From Hemileia vastatrix (Eukaryota > Basidiomycota > Pucciniomycetes > Pucciniales > Zaghouaniaceae): 64,000 nt of DNA. Below are positions 11,221 to 22,185 of the stretch, piece by piece; position 1 is the first letter of the stretch, and each line of letters opens with the position of its first letter. A program made the position numbers and the translations under genes. The notes beneath the pieces are model-generated. The model was not told the DNA's origin, did not search any database, and worked only from the letters and a program-made list of their open reading frames with translations. Location of the stretch: positions 22,933,001 through 22,997,000 of the forward strand of contig JASXTE010000005.1 of assembly GCA_030280995.1 (NCBI GenBank), in the 5' to 3' direction.

Positions 11221-12062
11221 GCTGTGTGAAGTTGCTTCCTAGTAGAGAGGTGCTTCATTATTGTTGGTAGAAAAGGTTGTTAGTAGAAGGCTTAGGTGAT
11301 GAGAAGGAAGTGGGAATTTTCCACCAAATGAGCAGGTGGGGTGTGTAGATAGAAAAAATGTTATTTTTTTGCCATAAAGATTAAGTATCATAGAGTGAAG
11401 AGATGCATAAAGATGAGAAATAATGTTATGTGTTTGCCACCAAAATTGAGTATCATAGAGTGATGAGATAAATAAGGATGGCATCCACAATTATTTGTCA
11501 TTTTACTTACTTACAAATCAATTATGGATGTGATGAGTTTGAGATCAGGAATTAGGAACAGAAATAGTGGTATAAGAGGCAGGATAATGCATTATTGTGG
11601 ATTTTTTATCCACTAGCCCTGGGGCCAGTGGATAAGAATCTTCTGCAATTAATATTGTCTGATCCCGGGAAAAAAAATTCCTGATCCCTAATTTCAGATT
11701 CCTGAACATTGATACCCCCTATTAGGGGGTGTCAGTTCTGGAAAGTCCGCACTTAACTTAAGTGCAGATTTCAAACCAAATCAGCACCTAAATTTTTCAA
11801 AAATGGGTGTCAGTTCTGACCTCAAATCAGCACTTTTTTTGTGATTTTTTTTTCAAAACCACATGTTGGCCAAATCATCCCTTTCTTTCATATACCATCC
11901 CTATAACATGTGATACACTGACCTTCCTCACTACCTACCCATCAATCCTCAGCACACACCCCTTCCTGAAATTTTCAACATTTTGACCAGGCATGTTTAC
12001 ATTCTTTTTTACTTATTTCTTCTACCTCTTATTCTTTTTTCTTGTTATGTGCCAGTTTCACA

Positions 12063-13397
12063 ATGCCTCCCAGACATTCCAAATCTCAAAAGCTAACTCA
12101 AAAATCTGCTTCATCACAAAAGTCTCCTTGTAAAGCAAGCCCTACACCTGAAAAATCAAAGTCAGGTTCAGGTCATCTTAAAAAGGATGATTATCTCATC
12201 ATAATAAACTTCCTTAAAATAAAATCAAACTTTGAAGCATGTTTTGGATGTGAAAAGTCCACTCGTATTGGACATCCACCTTCTTCAAAGGTTAATGGCC
12301 ACTTATTGATGGCCAATGAAGTAAGGAAGAAAACAAGTAGGAGAATCAATATCAATCCTACACAAATGAAGGTGAGATTTAAGAGTTCCCAATCAAAATA
12401 TAAAAAGGCTCATCATGCTGCAAATGGAACTGGCTTTGGTATTGACGATGATGATTTAGAGATTAGAATTACTACTGTTTCCAAAAAGCTCAATGCCATG
12501 TGTCCTTTCTATGAGGAAATGGATAATATTTTTGGCTCCTGAGTTGATGTAAACCCTTGGTTTCTACACAATTCTACTAAGGATATACCCTCTGGATCTA
12601 AACCTTCCTATAATCCTCCCGGCACACTTTACTTGAAGGAGATCAATCCCCTCCACCTTCTAACCATAGTTCAGCTGAAGATGATCCCGACTATCAAGCA
12701 GAACAATTATATCGCAGCAGATATGAATCCTCAGAGGCCCAAAATTTAAATGTATTTTTACTTTTTGTTTTCTCTTCAATTCTTATCTGAATTTCTCTTT
12801 CATTCTAGTCTCCTCCTACTCAAACTCAAACTCCATTAAATAATCTCGATTCTGGAAATGTGAATCCCACTTTAGAAGCTGCTTTAGATGAACTTCCTGA
12901 AGCCTCTTGCTCAAGCTCCAAACTAAAGCGTCAAGCCTCAACTTCAATGAAATTTAACCATCTATTAAAACGTGGTAATACTTCAACAAGCTCATTTGGC
13001 TCCCTTGATTATTATTTTGAAAAAAAAGATATAAGTAAGATTTGTTTACTATATATCTTAATCATTAACTCATTTATTTATTTATTTCAATTTAATTTTC
13101 TCAGCAAAATCAACTATTTCAAAAAATGCCCTTGACTTTGAGAAGATGAAGTTTGATCATATGCTAAGGAAAGATCAGCAAGCCTTAGATTTGGAAGAAA
13201 AAAAATTTGAGGCAGAGCAGATGGAAAGAGTAAATGACAGTCAATTTCAAAGAGAAGACCGTCAATTTCAAAGAGAAATGGCTGCATGTGAATTGGAAAA
13301 ACAAGAGAGTTTTTAAAAAAAAGATTTCATTATGGAATGTGTAAAAAATGGCCAATCTTATGAGGACATTAAAAAATTACTTGACCTTTTCAATTGA
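12063..13397 (+). pseudogene. SANT/NAM-like transposon protein (B)
   Basis: Best-preserved reading of exon 1 of this family: MPPRHSKSQK at 12063, Myb/SANT-like region, then NAMCPFYEEMDNIFGS without the frameshift seen in A and C. A TGA at 12540 replaces the CGA (Arg) codon of A, and a 1-nt deletion near 12622 shifts the frame again. Intron 1 is 12752-12808 (57 nt) and intron 2 is 13035-13104 (70 nt), both GT...AG; exon 3 runs 13105-13397. A further stop (AAA to TAA) interrupts exon 3 after KQESF. The role is as for the A copy: DNA-binding partner of the transposase. Not functional as it stands. Confidence 0.85.
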
Positions 13398-13692
13398 TAA
13401 ATTATTTTTCTAGTTAATTTAATTTTGTTTGATTTATTTTTGGTAATATTTCTTATATGCTGACTTATAAAAGGTCTTGAATATAGTACGTTATTTTTGA
13501 CAAATTTTTGAAAATATCATACAATATTTCTATCTTTACATTCAAGTCAATAAGTTTGCTTATACTTTTATTTTGACCAAAATTTGAAAATATAATAAAA
13601 ATTTTCTATCTTTACTTTCAAGTCAATAAGTTTGCTTATCTAAATACTTTTAAGTCAATAAAATTCAATATCTCTTTTGAAATTTTGACAAT

Positions 13693-13900
13693 ACCTCCCC
13701 TTGAATTTTATTGAAACAAGGGGTGGGTACCACCAAATTTTTCTAAGTCATCAATTTCACATGTAAAATTTAAAAAATTGGCAATACCCTCCCCTGCATT
13801 TTATTGAAACAAGGGGTGGGTACCACCAAATTTTTCTAAGTCATCAATTTCACATGTCAGATTTAAAAAATTGGCAATACCCTCCCCTGCATTTTATTGA
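13693..13900 (+). repeat. 94-bp minisatellite between convergent genes (B)
   Basis: Two full copies and part of a third (CCTCCCCT at about 13693, 13787 and 13881), each with GGGGTGGGTACCACC. It lies between the ends of the converging SANT and oxygenase genes, where copy number differs among A, B and C. Confidence 0.85.
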
Positions 13901-14353
13901 AGTAAAGGGTGAAAGTCATCAAAATTTAATATAATTACATAAATTAATTAATATATAAATAAGATATGTCAATTTACTACTTTTTAAAGTAATGATAATT
14001 GCTCATGCCAAAATGCAGATCAAGTCTATAAACTAGGTTTGAGACTTTCCACAGGTATAGGCTAGAGGAACCCCATGAAACAAATTAATGTTATCATGAT
14101 TACCTTTTATACAACACATGGTCATTGGCCCATTACTTTAATTTCATAAATTGAAATATAATATATATTAATTAAAAATTTATGGAAGAATATTAAATAT
14201 TTGGTGACTCTACGAATCCCCATACTTTTTAGATCTACCTAAAGAATTTTTAAATTTATTACTTTTTTCTTATTTTTTTAACTTTTATATTTGTTGGATT
14301 AACTTTTGACTGATCTGAAAAGAGCAACCGAAATGCGTGAAGTCTTGACAAGA

Positions 14354-15169
14354 TTACAAACCTGGAGGAGCCTTTGTGGTTTGGTGATTATCATAAGAAG
14401 AATTCCAAACTGTTTTGATGATTCCATTTCCTAATCCAAAATTGATTATACATCTATGATCTGGGAAATATAATCCATGTCCTTTAATTTTTACAGGTGA
14501 CGGAATAGGTTGTCCAGTGATAGGATTAATATATGTGAAAATTCCATAAGTGAGGTAATTGGCATCATTTGAGTCAGTGTGAATTCGGTTATGAAATCCA
14601 GAATGAGTGATTATAAAATTTGAAAACATTAGATAATCACTGCTAATATCTTCCCATTCAAAGTCGCACCAATTTGGTATTCCAAGTCTCGTAGCAACTT
14701 CATGATTTGTTTCAAAAGCTTTATTACAGAGTTTTTTAAGTCGAAGAGCAAGAAATGAATTAAATGAAGGTAAAGTATTCCATTTTTGAAAATCATTATC
14801 TAATTCAGCTTTAGATAAAGATCTGAGTAAAGAATATATGACTATTTGAATTAAATTCAGTAAAATGATATTAAAAAATCCAGAAATATTTTTAAAGATA
14901 CCAAGAGAAAAACCTTTATCAAATCCTGGTCTCCATCCAAAACCAATCATGATTCCACCCAACAAATTCTTATTCCTTAAAGTTAAGCAAACCAAAGCCA
15001 TTTGATAGAGTGTTATGATGAGATCACAGAGTTGATTAAATGATTCATCTTTTAAACCATTAAAAGAATGGTTTTCGTAAATAAATTGAGGTTTGAAAGT
15101 ATTATTAATAACAGCTTTAACTTCATCACCTCCAGTTTCAGTTAAATAATGTATATTCTCAGGTAACAT
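14354..15169 (-). CDS. TET/JBP-like 2OG-Fe(II) oxygenase (element B)
   Basis: 271-residue open frame starting MLPENIHYL. The C-terminal third has the double-stranded beta-helix signature of the fungal Tet-like dioxygenases: ITHSGFHNRIHTDSND with the metal-binding HxD (His197, Asp199), then YLTYGIFTYINPITGQP, FPDHRCIINFGLGNG and VWNSSYDNHQTT with the distal metal-binding His near 262. TET/JBP enzymes hydroxylate thymine or 5-methylcytosine in DNA using Fe(II) and 2-oxoglutarate. A TAA ends the frame at PPGL, but homology continues to 14285 (FTHFGCSFQISQKL), and C has a Glu codon there, so about 23 residues are lost. Family members often have Arg in this tail; here it is His. A Ser/Thr-rich segment conserved with C starts at 15395, upstream in another frame, and may be a first exon. 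Substrate and activity are inferred. Confidence 0.75.
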   Translation of the reverse strand: MLPENIHYLTETGGDEVKAVINNTFKPQFIYENHSFNGLKDESFNQLCDLIITLYQMALVCLTLRNKNLLGGIMIGFGWRPGFDKGFSLGIFKNISGFFNIILLNLIQIVIYSLLRSLSKAELDNDFQKWNTLPSFNSFLALRLKKLCNKAFETNHEVATRLGIPNWCDFEWEDISSDYLMFSNFIITHSGFHNRIHTDSNDANYLTYGIFTYINPITGQPIPSPVKIKGHGLYFPDHRCIINFGLGNGIIKTVWNSSYDNHQTTKAPPGL

Positions 15170-15715
15170 TTTCAGATATTGTTAGATTTTTCAACTTTAG
15201 TTTTATAGTACTTGATTTTTGAAATATGGCCAAATATTTGATCCAAGTGATTTTTTTTAAATTTCTTTTATTTGGATACTGTTCATTTTTTGTCAATGTT
15301 TTGGATGATGATTGAAAAGAAGTTGAATTTGAAGAGGATCATGAAGTTAAAGAAGATGAGAGTGAGGTAAGTGGTGAATCTGAAGTTAAAGACATGTATT
15401 TTTCTACTTTTGGGTGTTGTTACTTTTCAAACACCCAAAATTATACATTAAAAAAAACTCACTTAATTTAAATTAAACAAATAAAAATCCTCAAAAGACT
15501 AATAAGAATTTTTTTGTTTCACTTGAAATTGATGAATATTTTTCTCTAAAATTAAAAATAACAAAAAAAAAATTCAAAAAACTGTGAAATTTTTTTATCA
15601 CTTCCACATTCCCCTAAATTCCCTGCTCTAAACCCCTCTCCCACCCCCCCAAAACCCTTGTACAAACCCCCCCTCCAACCTATTCACATCCCCTTTTAAA
15701 CCCCTCCAAACCCCC

Positions 15716-16514
15716 TGTCAAGGTACGCTTTTGGTCTAGAAGATTTGGTATGAAGTTTTACGAGGATTTTAAGGGTTAAAATGGATTCTCAACAAGTTGG
15801 TCGGTATTTCTTAATCTAAGTGATTTAATTACTCAAATAAAAGAGGAAGATTTAAAATATTGATATTAGTTATAGATCAGAGTTACGTTATTGTAAATAC
15901 TAATGTTATAGAATATAAGAATAAGTTTGATGTTTGTAATTGTAATAAAATAATGTAGTAAAGGAATGAATAAAAAACAACCAAAAGAGAGGCCTTATAT
16001 AGGCAAAGGAGGGACAAAGCACGGCAATCAAATTCTGAAAACAGTAGTATGAGAGAGAGAGAAAAAGAATATTCCAGAAGGAGTATTTTCAAATAATAAA
16101 GTTGTTCTAAAAAGAAGGCATCAAAAAGATGTATTTACAGAGTATGTCAGAAATACATCAATTTATTTAATATTTACTGTAGAAGTCAATTCTAAATAAG
16201 AAATTTGAATTTTTGTATATATTTAATATTATTTGAATATTAAAATCTTATTTTAATTTAAAATCTATTTTTTAATATAAATCTTTATTTCTTCCAACCT
16301 GTCAAATGAGCACAGTGTTAGAGAAAAAATATAAGGGACAATTTTATATTTAATTTTAATTATTCATTTAATTTATCATTCTGTAATTAGTTAATTTATT
16401 ATAAGTAATTTTAATGTAACTAATTTATAATTAAATAATTAAAATGATAAGGTGCGGCTTCATCCAGTAAATAATTAATTATTTCACTGGGTAAGTCTAG
16501 TAGCCTAGCTGACA
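15716..16514 (-). repeat. LTR-gamma, 3' LTR of Gypsy-1
   Basis: Read on the minus strand it runs from TGTCAGCTAGGCTACTAG to ACCTTGACA, 799 bp, with the TGTCA/TGACA terminal inverted repeat. It is related to the solo LTR at 23266-23994. The left flank is CCCCC; the partner duplication is lost with the 5' end. Confidence 0.9.
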
Positions 16515-16548
16515 CTCCCTCACTCTAAAAAAAACAATAAAAAAAATG

Positions 16549-18066
16549 CTATGATTTTTTCTTTTTATACTTTTTTAGTAGAGTAGGAAGATTAGATATT
16601 TCCTTCCCAGGTATCCAAGAATCATATTCAGGTGATTTATTCTTGAATCTCAATAAGTATTCTGTACCTTTTTCAGCAGTGACTATTCTGTCATTTAGAA
16701 TTTTTTCAATTTCTACTGTTTCAGTGATTTCATTTGGGGTTTTCTTTGGTCTACCCCTCCTTTTTGGAAATAAATCACTATTGGATGTGTAAGGTTTCAA
16801 AAGAGATATTGGAAAAACAGGATGTTTTCTGTCATATGGGGAATACAGAATAACTTCAACTGCATTATCTCCAATCATTCTTCTGACAACAAATGGACCA
16901 ACAAATGGATCTTTCAATTTGTTATTACCTTGTAAGTTGAAGTGGACTGTAGAAATCAACACTTCATCACCCTTTTTAAAAGTGTATTCTTTATGGTATT
17001 TGTCCCATCTTTTCTTCTCATATTCAAAAGATTTTTCAATACATTTTTGAGCATGATTTCTACATAGTTGTTGCATTTCAAGAAAAGATTTTACACCAGG
17101 ATGTATATCCAATTTAGGTATTTTGTTATTGAGAATTTGGGCTGGAGTATTGGGAACATATCCAAGCCAGAGCTCAAAAGGCTTTCTTTGAGTAACAGAA
17201 TGAACAGTGCTATTATAAGCAAATTCTAACCCAGGAAGTAAGGTAACCCAATCATGAGTGAATCTGTCATTATCTTTATACTCAAGGCCAAAGGCACAAT
17301 ATCTTCTTATCATGTCCTCTAAAGTCTGAATCATTCTTTCAGCTAAACCATCAGTCTGAGGGTGATGGGCAGTAGAAAGTTTCAGATCACAACCACAAAC
17401 ATCCATCAGAGACATCCAAAATTCAGAAGTAAATTTTGGGTCTCTGTCAGAAATTATGGCTTTAGGAAAACCAGCAGTATTAAACATATGAGACCAACAT
17501 AAGAAATCTAATTCTTTAGTGGAAACATCCTTGTGGGTAGGGATAAATTTACACATTTTTGTGAATCTTTCCACAATAACCCAACAAGAGTTATAACTGT
17601 CTTTACCAGCAATAGGTAATCCTGTTACAAAATCCATGTTTATTATTTGCCATGGAGCATCAGGAGGTTCAATATGTTGCATTAATCCTGCTCTTTTACC
17701 AGTTAATCTTTTTGATTTTTGGAAAGAATCACAAGATTCAACATATAATTTTGTGTCTTCAGACATATTAGCCCACCAAGCAGTGTTCTTAATTCTGATC
17801 ATTGTTTTGTCAAGATCAAAATGTCCAGCTAATATGTCATCATGACAAATTTTCAAGATGATTTCTTTCATAGAAGGAGGAATAACAATAACATTACTCA
17901 ACTTTCTTCTATAATATAGATATCCTTCATCAATTGAAAATTTACCTTTTTCCAAAGCTTTTTGGTACTTTGGTGGAAGGGTTTTAATTAATGCTTGTAT
18001 TGAAGCATTCTTTGGATCATTTAATATGGTGCATAACTTTTTCAAGTCAGTGTCCTTATCATATGA
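16549..18066 (-). pseudogene. Gypsy-1 integrase with chromodomain
   Basis: Continues the pol frame after one TAA (18067-18069). A zinc-finger HHCC region comes first, but the last Cys is Phe (CDSFQ where Gypsy-4 has CDACQ). Then the catalytic D-D-E core: NMDFVTGL, IISDRDPKF and TDGLAERMIQ. The C-terminal 55 residues (EIEKILNDR to LKKYKKKK) form a chromodomain, placing the element among chromoviruses, whose integrases target heterochromatin. Apart from the upstream stop and the Cys change it is open throughout. Confidence 0.9.
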
Positions 18067-20095
18067 TTACAGAATAAGCTGTAATAGCTCTTCCTCCATA
18101 TCAACCACATATATCCCATGTATATGAATAATTTCGTCCTCAGGATCATACGCAGGATCAGAGTCATTATTTGGAAAAGGTAACCTAGATAACATATCCA
18201 CATTTGAGTGAACAATACCAGCCCTATGAATAATTGTCATTCTCCCTCTGTACTCTTGAACAGCCAGCTGCCATCTGAACATATGTCTGTTAGGTGTTTT
18301 CAAGTTTAAAAGGGATTTAACTGCACTGCAGTCAGTGACAAGTTCAAATTTCTGGTCATCTAGGTAATAATGAAGCTTTTCTAGAGCCCATACTACAGCT
18401 AAACACTCTAATTGAGTAGCACCATATTTCAATTCACTATTTCTCAAGGTTCTTGAAATATAACAAATTACTACTTCTGAAACTTTATCATTTATCACTT
18501 GTTTTTGATGGAGGGAAGCACCAAGACCAATGAAACTGGCATCAGTGTACAAAACAAATGGTTGATTAAAGTCAGGTAAAGCAAGAATTGGTGCTGACAT
18601 CAAACAGTGTTTCATAGTGTCAAAGGCTCTTTGTCTTTCACTATTCCAGACAAAAGCAACATCCTTTCTAGTTAATTGGGTAAGGGGTAAAGCTAAGACT
18701 TGGTAATTTTTAATATACTGTCTATAGTATCCACACATTCCCAAAAAAGTTTGGAGCTCTCTCACTGTTGTAGGAGCCTTCACCTGTTGTATGGCTGCCA
18801 CTTTGTTCTGGTCAACACATATCTGTAAGCCTGAAACAACATGACCAAGAACTTTTAAAGAATGGAAACCAAATTTACATTTCTTCAAAGCAAGTGTCAT
18901 ATTTATTTCATCCATTTTCTGGAATACTTTACACAGGTGTTTAAGATGGTCCTCAATTTTTTTTGAGAATATAATGATATCATCAATAAAAACCATCAGC
19001 CATCTTTCAATTATCTCTTGATGGAATGTGTTATCCATTACTTTTTGGAAAACTGAAGGGGAATTTTTAGGGCCAAATGGCATCCTAATATACTTATAAA
19101 TACCCATATGAGTGGCAATCATCAGAAAGTTCTGAGAATTTTTCTCAACAGGTACCTGGTGATATCCTTTATTACCATCCAAACAGCTGATATATTTAGC
19201 AACCTGTAAAGTAGCATGTATAGAGCTGATTCTAGGTAAAGGGTAGATATCATCAACAGTATAAGTGTTTAGTGCTCTATAATCACCACATAACCTGGCT
19301 TTATCTTTCTCATAAGAAATTAGGACAGGTGAGATAACACAATATTTAGGTGTTTCTACTACCTTTTCAATAATATTCATTTTTAAAAGGGTAGTGATAT
19401 TGTCTTCAATATCTTTTCTCTTTGTGGGAGAAGCAGGATAAGGCTTCTTCTTTAAACTAGGTGGTATATCAGTTAATGGGCAAGACAATGAAAGTTTCAT
19501 TTCCTCTTTAACTAATCCCAGTTCGTGTGACCCATGAGCAAAGGCCATAGGAAAAGATTTTATCAAGTTAATGATGGAATCTTTATCCTCACCAGAAATT
19601 TGTTCTCCAAAAGAAGCATTGTCAATTTCAGACATAAGGGCATGCATTTCCTTTGTAGATCTTCCTTTATATTGAACAACAGAATTAAATGTGTTCAATT
19701 CTGGTTTTACTAATTTTTTAGGGGAGGAAATCTTAAATTTTCTCTTCCCATTCATCCCCATTGTGAAACATTGGTTTGAAGGATCCAATTTTATGCCATA
19801 CTTGGTTGAAATATCATTCCCTACAATAAACCAATTGCTCAACTTATCATTTTTCATGACTCCAAAATCACAAATAGCTCTTACAAAACCATGGTTATAT
19901 TTAAAAAACACTGTGGCTTGGTATTTCCCAATGGGGGACAAAACAGAGCCATACCCTCTCCAATTTTCAGAAATGATAGGCATCAGTTTAGATTTATAGC
20001 CTTGATCTACTGAAGCAAGTGCTCTTTCAGATACTACACTTCCTCCAGCTCCAGAATCCAGAACAACTTCAATGCTGGTTCCAATATAAGGCTAT
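18067..20095 (-). CDS. Gypsy-1 protease, reverse transcriptase, RNase H
   Basis: The open frame reaches upstream of the Met at 19983 to the truncation point and includes the aspartic protease motif LDSGAGGS near 20045. Reverse transcriptase follows with ARLCGDYRALN, SCLDGNKGYHQ and the catalytic FIDD (about 333 residues from the 19983 Met). RNase H has the acidic residues in LYTDAS, LECLAV, LVTDCS and SNVDMLS. It ends at a TAA directly before integrase, in the same frame, where Gypsy-4 reads through, so this is one pol polyprotein broken by a single stop. The protease N-terminus is missing. Confidence 0.92.
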
Positions 20096-21339
20096 CAAAT
20101 TTTTAAGTAGACTTGAAGCTCTTGTTTTCATTGTTTTATGTGAAAAACAAGAAATGCACTTTAAATCACTTAAAATTTTAATATATGCGCTATAAAATTA
20201 ATAATATTAAAAATGCGCTTTGAAAGATCAATTTTTCTTAATTAGGAGTTTTTGAATTAGCTACACAAATGCATAAAAATAACACTTTTTAAATTTTGTG
20301 TTTTTTATGCCAGAAATGGCTTCTGTGTACTGGCCACATATTGCTTGCATTTTTCCTACGTGAATAGCTTCATTTTTAGCAAATTTAGCTTTTTCACACT
20401 ATAATTATCCCACATTCTACACCCACTGTGGGGAAACCCACTAAAATAGGCAACAGGTGCTTATTTTGTGTCCTAATTTAATTATAGGTGCATTGACCTT
20501 GTTATATGCACTAATTTCATTAACAACCTCAAGCTTGGTGCCTTTAATTAACTACCACGCTTAAATGTGCCTAAATTAGTCAATGATTTACCCATGCAAG
20601 TATCTTCCAAGGTTTCCATGTTGTTACCCACATCTCACACCCATTTTAGGGTTTCTCAGTGGTTTCTCAGCCAATATTGGTCATTTTTGGTTGGGATTTC
20701 ATGTAGATAAATTGAAATAATTAGCTCCATCATTTCTACTGTTAAACCCCCTAAATAATTTGTAATATTTAGTTTTATTCTTTCTTTTTTTAATCTTTTA
20801 TAGTAAGATATTACACACATATACTCTCTTTTTTGCTTATTCTTTTATTTTGATGGATTATCCCTATCACTCCAGGATTTTGGTGGGTGATATCAGTCTA
20901 ATTATTTTATTGGTCATTCTTTATGTTTTTGGACAGGTTTAATAGCTAGAATGAGGTTTCATTACCCATGTATAAGACTGGTAAATCAAGGGGGCTCATT
21001 GGAGAATTATTGGGTATAAAAGGAGGGGGTTTTTCTTTTTGTTTTCTGCATTCTTTATTATTACAATCAAAATATATAACCAATACAATTACAATTCATA
21101 TCAATAGTACTTGTAAAGTCTTTGAATAGTATTTGAATTATTAAAACTATTGATCTACCAACTATAAGATTGTAACCCATTTATAATTAGTGAGATTAAA
21201 ATTAATGAGACCCTTATATTGAGTTATATTTTAATACTTATTGGATTTGTACTACAATATTCACATAGGAACATCAAAATCTTCATTAAAACTGAATAAT
21301 CAGGCTATTCACATCTCTTCACTTGAACTCAGCCTGAAA
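20096..21339 (+). repeat. LTR-alpha, 5' LTR of Gypsy-2, 5' truncated
   Basis: Matches 30133-31356 in order, starting abruptly inside the LTR at the junction with Gypsy-1 and ending at CAGCCTGAAA, a mutated form of the CCTGACA end of the 3' LTR. Confidence 0.85.
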
Positions 21340-22185
21340 ATTGGTGGCCTTTCCTCAAGAATTATGTTGGTTATCTCCAGTAAGTAAAAATTCAAAAGAG
21401 GATAAAAGTAAATAAAATCCCTTTAGAAATATTTGGATAATTAAAACAGGTTAGGGTCACTTAAATAGTTATTTCAGAAAATGAAGCCCTGTTATATAAT
21501 AAAATTATGATATAGAATCCTCAATTTTACCACTAATTGAACATATAATTGTTCTTATTGGAAGTCTGTCAAAAGTCCAATTATTTTTGTGATCTTTGCA
21601 GATAATAAACCAGATAATAAAAACTGATTTATTGATTCTTTTAACAGGACTTTTGATCCCTTTTTCCTAGTTTTTAAAACTCATTTAATATTTAAAAGAA
21701 TATTACTGAAAAATTTTCATTTTTAAATATAAAAACACAGCTAAATATTGTAGACCAGTTATATTAAGTAACCATTTAAAAGAATATTTGACCTTTGGCA
21801 CTTACAAATTCACTTAAAACCTGCAATTTAGCAATCAATTTGTATTCATTAGTGTTAAATAATATTTATTAAGCTCCTTTTTGAAGTCTTAATAATTCAT
21901 ATTTCAATTTTTTTGATTTAAATTCCATGTGAAAATGTGTGAAAATGTAAACAATGTGATTAATAAGGTAAAAACTTATAATCTAAGACCTTGAACCTAA
22001 AAAACTGTTGCAGACACTCAAATGGAGGATTTCTCTTCTACAAACAGCAACTTCCAACAGATTTCTCTGGAAGAAAGTGAAAGGCTTTTAAGCAAGTATA
22101 AATAAAGAAAACAAAAAATACCTTACAAGAACAAATTCACTCCTTCTCAATCCTTCTAAATACCCTAACAATAAAATTCAACAAC
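21340..22185 (+). other. Gypsy-2 leader, no gene
   Basis: Untranslated leader between the 5' LTR and the gag start near 22186. AT-rich, with nothing else recognised. Confidence 0.55.

Larger units (their letters stand above)
2437..11720. mobile_element. Element D: old Harbinger-type transposon, split by A
   Basis: The left end reads AGGGGGTATCAATGTT and the right end is its exact complement over these 16 bases. Both sides carry ATT (2434-2436 and 11721-11723), a 3-bp target duplication. Without nested element A the length is about 5.1 kb. It carries a forward SANT/NAM-like gene at the left, a reverse oxygenase tail near 9320-9420 and a reverse transposase start near 11140-11220, which is the gene order of C seen from the other side. 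Its TIR differs from that of A, B and C after the first bases, so it is a separate subfamily. Most of its transposase and oxygenase are gone. Confidence 0.85.
11724..15715 (-). mobile_element. Element B: Harbinger-type transposon, truncated
   Basis: Its SANT-side TIR begins AGGGGGTGTCAGTTCTGG at 11724, directly after the ATT shared with the right end of D. It then holds the SANT gene (plus), a minisatellite, the oxygenase gene (minus) and the start of the polypyrimidine region (15600-15715), i.e. element C in reverse. At 15716 the LTR of Gypsy-1 begins and the transposase half does not reappear anywhere in the window. Confidence 0.88.
15716..20095 (-). mobile_element. Gypsy-1: chromodomain Ty3/Gypsy element, 5' truncated
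   Basis: Minus-strand element: 3' LTR 15716-16514, a polypurine tract next to it (AGAGTGAGGGAG on the minus strand), then integrase-chromodomain, RNase H, reverse transcriptase and the end of protease up to 20095. Gag and the 5' LTR are missing; at 20096 the sequence changes abruptly to a forward LTR-alpha. It was inserted into the polypyrimidine region of element B. Confidence 0.93.

Noticed and set aside
10828..11490. Two ORFs of 83-102 residues on the minus strand
   Set aside because: They lie in decayed interior sequence of element D with no motif; only a short transposase-like stretch at 11135-11220 is supported, in its own frame.
18067..18069. Programmed stop for readthrough between RNase H and integrase in Gypsy-1
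   Set aside because: Gypsy-4, a close relative, has a sense codon in the same place, so it is more likely a simple nonsense mutation.
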